A DNA stretch of 64,000 nt from assembly GCA_010015655.1 (NCBI GenBank), contig ML976664.1, positions 412,011 through 476,010 on the forward strand, read 5' to 3'. The stretch comes from Bimuria novae-zelandiae CBS 107.79 (Eukaryota > Ascomycota > Dothideomycetes > Pleosporales > Didymosphaeriaceae). The notes under the pieces are model-generated. The model was not told the origin of the DNA. It saw nothing but the letters and a program-made list of their open reading frames with translations, and did no database searches. Each line of letters starts with the position of its first letter. Positions within the stretch are counted from its first letter, which is position 1. Of this stretch, positions 58,050 to 64,000 are shown in pieces. The position numbers and the translations under genes were made by a program.

Positions 58050-61000
58050 GTTTTTCCCGACAAATCGTCCACGGAGATCTACGAGATAGAGCTACCTTAC
58101 AAACTCCGCATGTTTCTACTTTAAGAGTAACTTTGTGAGCCCGTCTGCTAGCATCTTAGTTATTAGCACCTATCTTACATGGAGTTGTCTTACCTCTACT
58201 TCTTGACAGATCCACATTTAGTGTATATCTACGTGTTTAATACTCGTTTTTAGGCGGTCTTTCTGCTTATTAATAATGTCTACTATTTGCTAGTTATCAC
58301 ATATAATAACCAGCGTCTTATTTAGCTTAAAACTAATCCCCTTAAAAAAGCGCAACTATTCCTAAAGTTATAATCTAGCGGTTAATAGAGTAAGTAGCTC
58401 TGTCTCTATTATTAACTTGCTAACGGTCCTTTGCACCGTAGATCTCTAATTAACTAGTAAATTATATAGTAAGAAGAGATAGCCGTGGCTACTCTAGCGC
58501 GTCTCTATAACGTCCGCATACGACGCGTCTGATACTCTATAAAAGACAGGATTAAGGTTACCTCTAGCAAGGATTTTGGTGGCGCCGTCGCTATCGTCAC
58601 TACTGCCCTGGAGAGCGTAGTACTTTGTTACTAGGAGATAGACCCACACCTTAAGTGCGTACTGTACATGCAACTGCCTAGGATTAGTAAGGTAACATAC
58701 TAAAATAATATACGAGCGCGTAATATCTAGACGCATCTAGCAAGCAATATATACTAAGCTACTAACTAATTACTAGTAATACGTCTGTTATTTAGTATTA
58801 GGCTCCTTTATAAAAGCCTACAAGTTATTTGCGTATTATAGTAATAGAGCTTCTAGCGTCTTGCCCTCTAGCTTTACATTAAATTAATAAGCGACCTTGT
58901 TAATATACTTATCTTATAATAACTAAATCTTACGCTGCTTCTTGTCTCAAAGTACTCGTACGCCTAGGAACTATGTAAGTTCTCCTATTATTTTCAAGTT
59001 GTAGTATTTAACAAGCTTGCTAGTAATGCTATTAAACAAGCGTTAGTTACTATAATAGTAGGCAATTATAATATTATTAACAAAGATAAATAATATAAGG
59101 TAATTATTTGTATACAAGCATAGGAACCCTAGGACACGCTTAAGGCCTAATTTCTTAACTATGTAATAGAAATCTTTATGCTAAAGTAGTACTAACTCCT
59201 TTAAACTATATAGAGCGCGCAAGACCTCTAGGAACTTGCTATTATTACTAAAGACGTCTAGGGTCTCTACTAAGAGCTTGTAATTAAGTAGGGCGTTTAA
59301 GAAAGCGTTAGGCGCGTTATACTACCAAAGCTCTAAGTTAAACTTATTAGTAATCACTAGTAGGGCCTAAAAACTTCGTGCTGCTAGCGTTGCTATATAA
59401 GTATCTTTATACTACTCCTTAAGGTCTCCTTGTATAACAAGCCGCGCCTTAAATTTGTAAAGATAGCTATCCTCGTCGAACTTATAATTAAATACCTACA
59501 TAAGCGGGAGTACCTTAATACCTTGCTTAGCTACTATCTTTCTAGTCATCTTTGTCTTACAGAAACAGCCCTTATCCCACACCTGGCAATACTCTTGTCG
59601 AACGGCCTTTATAAACTACTTGCTAAATTAGTAATACTTTAGCTAGTGTATAGACTTTAGTTTAGGCAGCAATTAGCTCCTGTAAAGTTGCTAGTTATTA
59701 AGAAAGCTAAATCCGCTATTTTAGTCTTGCTTAACGTTTATTAAAGTTATAAAAGTATAGAGATATTTATTAACGCGCCTAGCGCTAAAAATCGCCGCAT
59801 GTAACTAAGGATTATTATGGTTTATTAGCCTACGCTTACGCCTGCCTAAAATAATATTTTCTTCTAAAAAATTAAGGTTTTAACGCTAAGGAGCATTATT
59901 TGTATGCCTGTTAGGCATATAGTCTAGTATTTTAGTTATAGAATAGTTTATAACTAGTTACTAAGTAGATAAAGGTGGTGTTAAGTGCGCGTTAAAAAAT
60001 TAAGTGTCTCTATCTTTTTATACTAAGACTCTTTCCCTTAACACTAAATCCTCCTTACCCCTAAGCTACTACTATAATTAAGTCTTATCTTGCTCTAATT
60101 TATTTTCTAGCGTTTGAATTTATTTGTCCAGAATAACGTTGTCGCCTTAATTGTCTAGATTTCTAGCTACTAGGCATAATATGTTATAAAATAGAGCGTC
60201 TACTATACGCTATATCTCTTTAACTTACTTAGTAATTACGAAAGCCTTCTTATCTACTCTATGCTTAACTTAGGAGAGAACTCCCCTATTAAACGTAGTT
60301 AATTACTAGAGTAATGTACGCGCTCGCGCTTGCTAGGTTATTAGTAAGTCTTTTACTTTAATATTATCTTTATTTAGTATCTTTAGTATATCTAATAGCT
60401 TAATAGATCTCGTAATAGCTTGCGCGTTATACCTATCTTTACTGCCTTTATAAAAATAACTTAGGTTAAAAACAACGTCTTTTACGTGAACAACTTAGTC
60501 CTTTGTTAGTAGCTAAATCCTAAAGATATTAGTTAAATCATACCCTATAAGATAGCTAATAAGAGCCCTAGACTGCGTCTTTGCAGCCTTTAGCAGGTGT
60601 TTGTTTAATACGTATACTTAATAACTAATAGGCCGCATGTGGGAAACGATAGGCTTGTGTCTTTAGACAATCTCATACAGAGTTTTCTAGCCTAATAACC
60701 TCGTTAGCGTACGGTTAAGTAAGTACTCTACCATCTTATATATCTCGTTCGCTAGCTTCTTAGGTAAGTTAGCCTACAACGTTAGCGCTCTCGCCCTCGT
60801 GCTAAGCGTCTTTCTAGCTATTTTAGCGCCGCCATTCTACTCTAGTATGTCTAATGCCTGTAGCTCTAAGCGTATTCCTAATTTATTATAAAGACTCTTA
60901 AACCCGAATCCTTTCTTATTATTAGCTTTTATAATAATTACGTCGCAATCAAACTGCCTCTAGATCCGCTAAATTATACTAAGTAGCTAGGGACGCAACT

Positions 61001-62997
61001 CTCTAGCGTTTCTTATCCTAGTTATTTCTACCTTATTCTTTTTAAAGTACTTATCTATTATATAAGCAGCGTACCTATCGCGATTATAGCAGAGCTTTCC
61101 GTGCTCGCGGATTTATAAAACGTTAATAGCAATATAATAAAACAGGCGCTCCGCTATATCTACTAGCGTACGCCTAGACACCTGCTGCGTAAGCTTCGCC
61201 TCGTGGCAAACCTGGCAATTAAGGTCCTATTACTCGACGTCTGTTACTTTAACGCTAACTATATTATCTTATAAGTATTAAATTACCTCTCTTAATAAAT
61301 AACCTTATATAGCATAAGCAAGCTTCGCGCTAAGTTTTTTAAGTAAGTTTTAGTATTCTTAATAGCGCTATCCTTATTATAAAGGTAAATAATATTAGCT
61401 TCTTTAGTCGCTTACTTGTCTTAACGTTAAGCAACTAGTGGCCCCGCTAGTACTCTAAATAAGCAATTACCCCTAAGCTCCTATATAAAACGTCTCTGCC
61501 AAAGTTAAAGTAAATGCCTATATCGCGATAGCGGCCTAGGCCTATAACGCTTATTAAGAAGCCTAGCATAAAAGTAACGTAAGTAAGTGCTAAACTCTTA
61601 ATACTAGATAGCGTACGAATAGAGAGGCTAACTTTACCCTAGGCTTCTACTAGAATATAACTTACTTTAGCAGTAATAGTCTTACTATTATACTCCTTAT
61701 GTTACCTTTCCTAGCCTACCTAGTCCTCCGAGTTAATAATATAAGTATTACTACCTAGGTCTAGAATCTAGCAGTCCTATAAACTATTACCCTCTACGAT
61801 AGCTGCGACTTTAAGATCTCTAGATAGTAGAGAGTTATTATCTATAAGGACAGCCTCTACTATAAAATTAGCTATATAAGTAGCTAGAGTAGTAGGAGCT
61901 TTGCTATCGTCTGCTATAATTATCTCTTTAATATCTATATTATTGCGCTTACGCTATTTGCCTAGGTACTCCTCTACTTTCTCTTTTAAGCCAGCGTTAT
62001 CCTTATAAGCCTTCTTAATACGCTCTTATATAGACTTCTTATCCTTAAAGTCTACGCGCCTGCCTTTAGTATATAGGTTAAGGTAATAGTAGTTCTCCTA
62101 CTAGTAGCAAAATCTACATAAGTAGCTCTTACCCTTATTATTAGAGCTATTCTTATCTAACTCTTAGATAGTCTTTACTACTTAAAGCTCTCCTGCTATT
62201 GCCGTAAGTTAAAGGGCCCTAGGTTAAGTTATCTATAAGTGGTCCTTATACGTCGTAATTTTGTCTTCTAATAATAGAGTAGTTATCTAGCTAGTGCGCT
62301 ATTATTTAAGATAACTCGCTAGTATAGGCGCTCTATACTTTAGATCTACTACCTTAATAGCTACTAGAAAATCCTCCACTAACTAGTTATCCGCGATATC
62401 TAATAGCGAAACCACATACGCCTGCCTCGTCACGTTAAGCTAGTCCTTTAGCTAAATTTCTATACTCTTGTCCCTTAGTAGCACGTATAACTGGCGATAC
62501 TTCTCTTTTAGTTTACGCTTAATTATAGTTATCGTAAGTAATAAGTAGGCCTTAAGGGTAACTAGATATTTATAAGTAGTGTCCTTACCCTATAGCAAGT
62601 ATAAGTTATATTAATGTATAGTACGCGCTATCTTAGAGTTAAAAAGAGTAAGCGCTCTTTACTAACACTTAAATACTAAAAGATCTTACTTATACCTTTA
62701 ATATAAGAATTAGTAGCGCGTAAACCCTTTGTCGTTAAGATCTTACTTAGTATAATTTACTAGTATAGGGATTAGTTCCCTATTTACCCCTGCGCGTGGC
62801 AACGCGTCTTTTAGCTCTAGTAAAGTAGGCGCTGTTAATTGCTTCAAATCTGCCTCTAGCACGTCAGGATCTACATACTCCTATAGCCTATGCTGTTGCG
62901 CTGTATCTTTACGCAAAAATAACCAAGCTTGCTAGTCCTTGGGCGTCTCAAGGATCACTCCCATCGCTCGGGATGCTACCTGCAATTCGGCCGTCAT
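58050..62997 (-). pseudogene. Copia H gag-pol polyprotein, RIP-degraded
   Basis: The ATG at 62997 starts MTAELQVASRAMGVILETPK then a stop; the frame continues AWLFLRKDTAQQHRL with further stops, matching a copia gag start. The reverse transcriptase near 59070-59130 reads CLYTNNYLILFIFV followed by NNIIIAY, where the family has FVDDI; both catalytic Asp codons are AAT. Integrase and protease lie between but are not cleanly readable. Confidence 0.75.
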
Positions 62998-63100
62998 CGT
63001 GATTGTATGGAGAGGGCAAACAAATGGTATGTGTGAAAGATCAGACGACTAAGAGCGATCACTGACTGCAATAGCTGAGTTGCCCGACAAAACACTGTGC

Positions 63101-63112
63101 CGGGCTCATAAC
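63101..63112 (-). other. Primer-binding site matching initiator tRNA-Met anticodon region
   Basis: The plus-strand CGGGCTCATAAC abuts the 5' LTR. It resembles the anticodon stem-loop of eukaryotic initiator tRNA-Met (CAT anticodon), as in copia elements primed by a cleaved tRNA half. This is not a tRNA gene. Confidence 0.7.
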
Positions 63113-63308
63113 TGTGAACCAAATAACTCATGTATATCCCCCTCTGCCACTAGAGGTAAGCTATCTCCTATATACCCAGGCGCAAACATCCTAGATAACT
63201 GGCAAACAGCAAACAAAAGGAAAATAAGCCATCAGCTCAGTGGCAAACATCAAAAACAAACAAAAGGAAAACAAGCCATTAGCTCAGTGGCAAACATCAA
63301 ACCTCACA
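63113..63308 (-). repeat. 5' LTR of copia H
   Basis: 196 bp, same ends and internal repeat as the left copy. The few differences are C/T transitions at GCCATYAGYTYAG positions. Confidence 0.92.
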
Positions 63309-64000
63309 CTCTTATACGCGCCCGGAAAGCTCGCCATCGGACCCGGACTCCCACTTCCACCACCCGTAATCGTGATTTGCGAGCAAGCCAGGTAGAACTG
63401 CGCTTTGTTCGCCTGCATCGCCATGTGCAGGGCAATATGCTCCACGCGGAGGAGGTAGTCTCCACTAGGGACCGCTTTGGGAATCGTTGCGTTCGCGGTT
63501 TTGTACTCGTCTGATGGGTTGGTTAGTTCATTGATTGGGAGATCAAGGGTGGGATAGGGATTTATAGGCAAGGAAGGGAGACGTACTCTGCGCCGGCCAA
63601 CTCATCTGCTTCTGCGCATTCACAGTCGGCATCGTCGTCGCGATCTTGAACCACACTGCACCGCTTCCATCCCAGCTCTTCACATCCTTGCCCGCCGGCA
63701 CTTTCGCAAGGTAGTACTGCGTCGGACCGGGGTGATTCACTTGCTGCGTACTAATGTAGTGGATGGTTGCGCCAGCAGGGACGGTTGCGACGGACGCGGC
63801 GTCAGAGGAAGAATAGCAGCGGATGTCGGCTGAGGTTGGGTTTTCAATGCCTTGCTTAGAGTCTGCGTTCTTAGTACGCCGCGTTGTGGCCCAGTCGGCA
63901 GAGTCGGATTTGCCGTTCACGACGAGGCGGGGGAACGTGTCTACTATGGTTAGTGAAGTGAGATGGTTGAGCGAGTAGTGGCTTACAGTGGGCTTGGACC
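63309..64000 (-). pseudogene. AA9 lytic polysaccharide monooxygenase, N-terminal and central part, interrupted by copia H
   Basis: Exon ends are 63987 (exon 1, continuing beyond the window), exon 2 63587-63943 and exon 3 63309-63510, with introns 63944-63986 and 63511-63586. Exon 1 ends with VQAH, so the His at 63988-63990 would be the processed N-terminal copper-brace His1 after signal cleavage. [20 protein letters not shown] follows. The second copper His is in [14 protein letters not shown] (63732-63734) and the axial Tyr in [16 protein letters not shown] (63392-63394). AA9 enzymes oxidatively cleave cellulose and related glucans. With the fragment at 57643 the mature enzyme would be about 217 residues, normal for the family. 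Copia H stops translation 7 codons after GAYK, removing the last 29 or so residues. Confidence 0.9.

Larger units (their letters stand above)
57739..63308 (-). mobile_element. Ty1/copia retrotransposon H, inserted in the AA9 gene
   Basis: The LTRs (196 bp) lie at 57739-57934 and 63113-63308, begin TGTGAACC and end CCTCACA as read on the plus strand, and are nearly identical. The duplication CTCTT is at 57734-57738 and 63309-63313. Inside the right LTR, CGGGCTCATAAC (63101-63112) matches the anticodon-loop region of initiator tRNA-Met, so the primer-binding site sets minus-strand orientation. A purine tract (GAGGGGGTGTG on the minus strand) precedes the left LTR. The core 58.1-62.9 kb is RIP-mutated; ends and LTRs are not. 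Length is 5,570 bp. Confidence 0.95.

Noticed and set aside
63095..63115. Possible tRNA-Met gene (CGGGCTCATAAC)
   Set aside because: Only the anticodon-loop portion is present and it abuts an LTR, so it is a primer-binding site.

Overview
The window looks like a filamentous ascomycete chromosome, most likely a dothideomycete of the Pleosporales type. The genes carry about 45-80 bp GT-AG introns with CTAAC-like branch sites. The families present (SAT4 membrane protein, Fig1, AA9 monooxygenase) are fungal. The repeats bear repeat-induced point mutation (RIP): CpA/TpG is almost absent, TpA is in excess, and TAG/TAA stops replace Trp and Gln codons. The species call is inference. Gene models, splice sites and duplications were read by eye.

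Layout. 1-8.25 kb is mixed: a low-confidence ORF remnant near the left edge, a RIP-degraded block (about 1.4-5.4 kb) bounded by an inverted repeat and containing a truncated chromovirus and a MITE-like element, then a small gene island with a SAT4/rhodopsin-type membrane protein (6.1-7.4 kb) and a frameshifted pseudogene. 8.25-36.5 kb is one nested transposon stack. Gypsy A (minus) is cut by chromovirus B (plus). B is cut by copia C (minus) and by hAT F. C's LTR is cut by pogo element D, and D is cut by pogo element E. Each insertion has a matching target-site duplication that I could read. 36.5-41 kb holds another RIP-mutated chromovirus 3' half (G) with its LTR.

41-51.6 kb is a normal gene island: Fig1-like protein, cytosolic serine hydroxymethyltransferase, COG3 of the Golgi tethering complex, and a mitochondrial RCC1-repeat (Fmp25-like) protein divergent from COG3. 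51.3-54.2 kb holds an AT-hook ORF and a second ORF separated by a small hAT element (8 bp TSD) that itself carries a Tc1/mariner element; the two ORFs may be halves of one gene. 54.2-57 kb has small or unrecognised genes.

57.6-64 kb holds the clearest gene-level event. An AA9 lytic polysaccharide monooxygenase gene (minus strand, 5' end beyond the window) is split in its last exon by a 5,570 bp copia element. The element has a CTCTT target duplication, nearly identical LTRs and a primer-binding site matching the anticodon region of initiator tRNA-Met. The two AA9 parts would join in frame across the empty site.

I found no CRISPR array, rRNA gene or tRNA gene, and no convincing novel multi-gene system. 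The unusual content is the datable insertion history, the patchy RIP, and the insertion-split genes.
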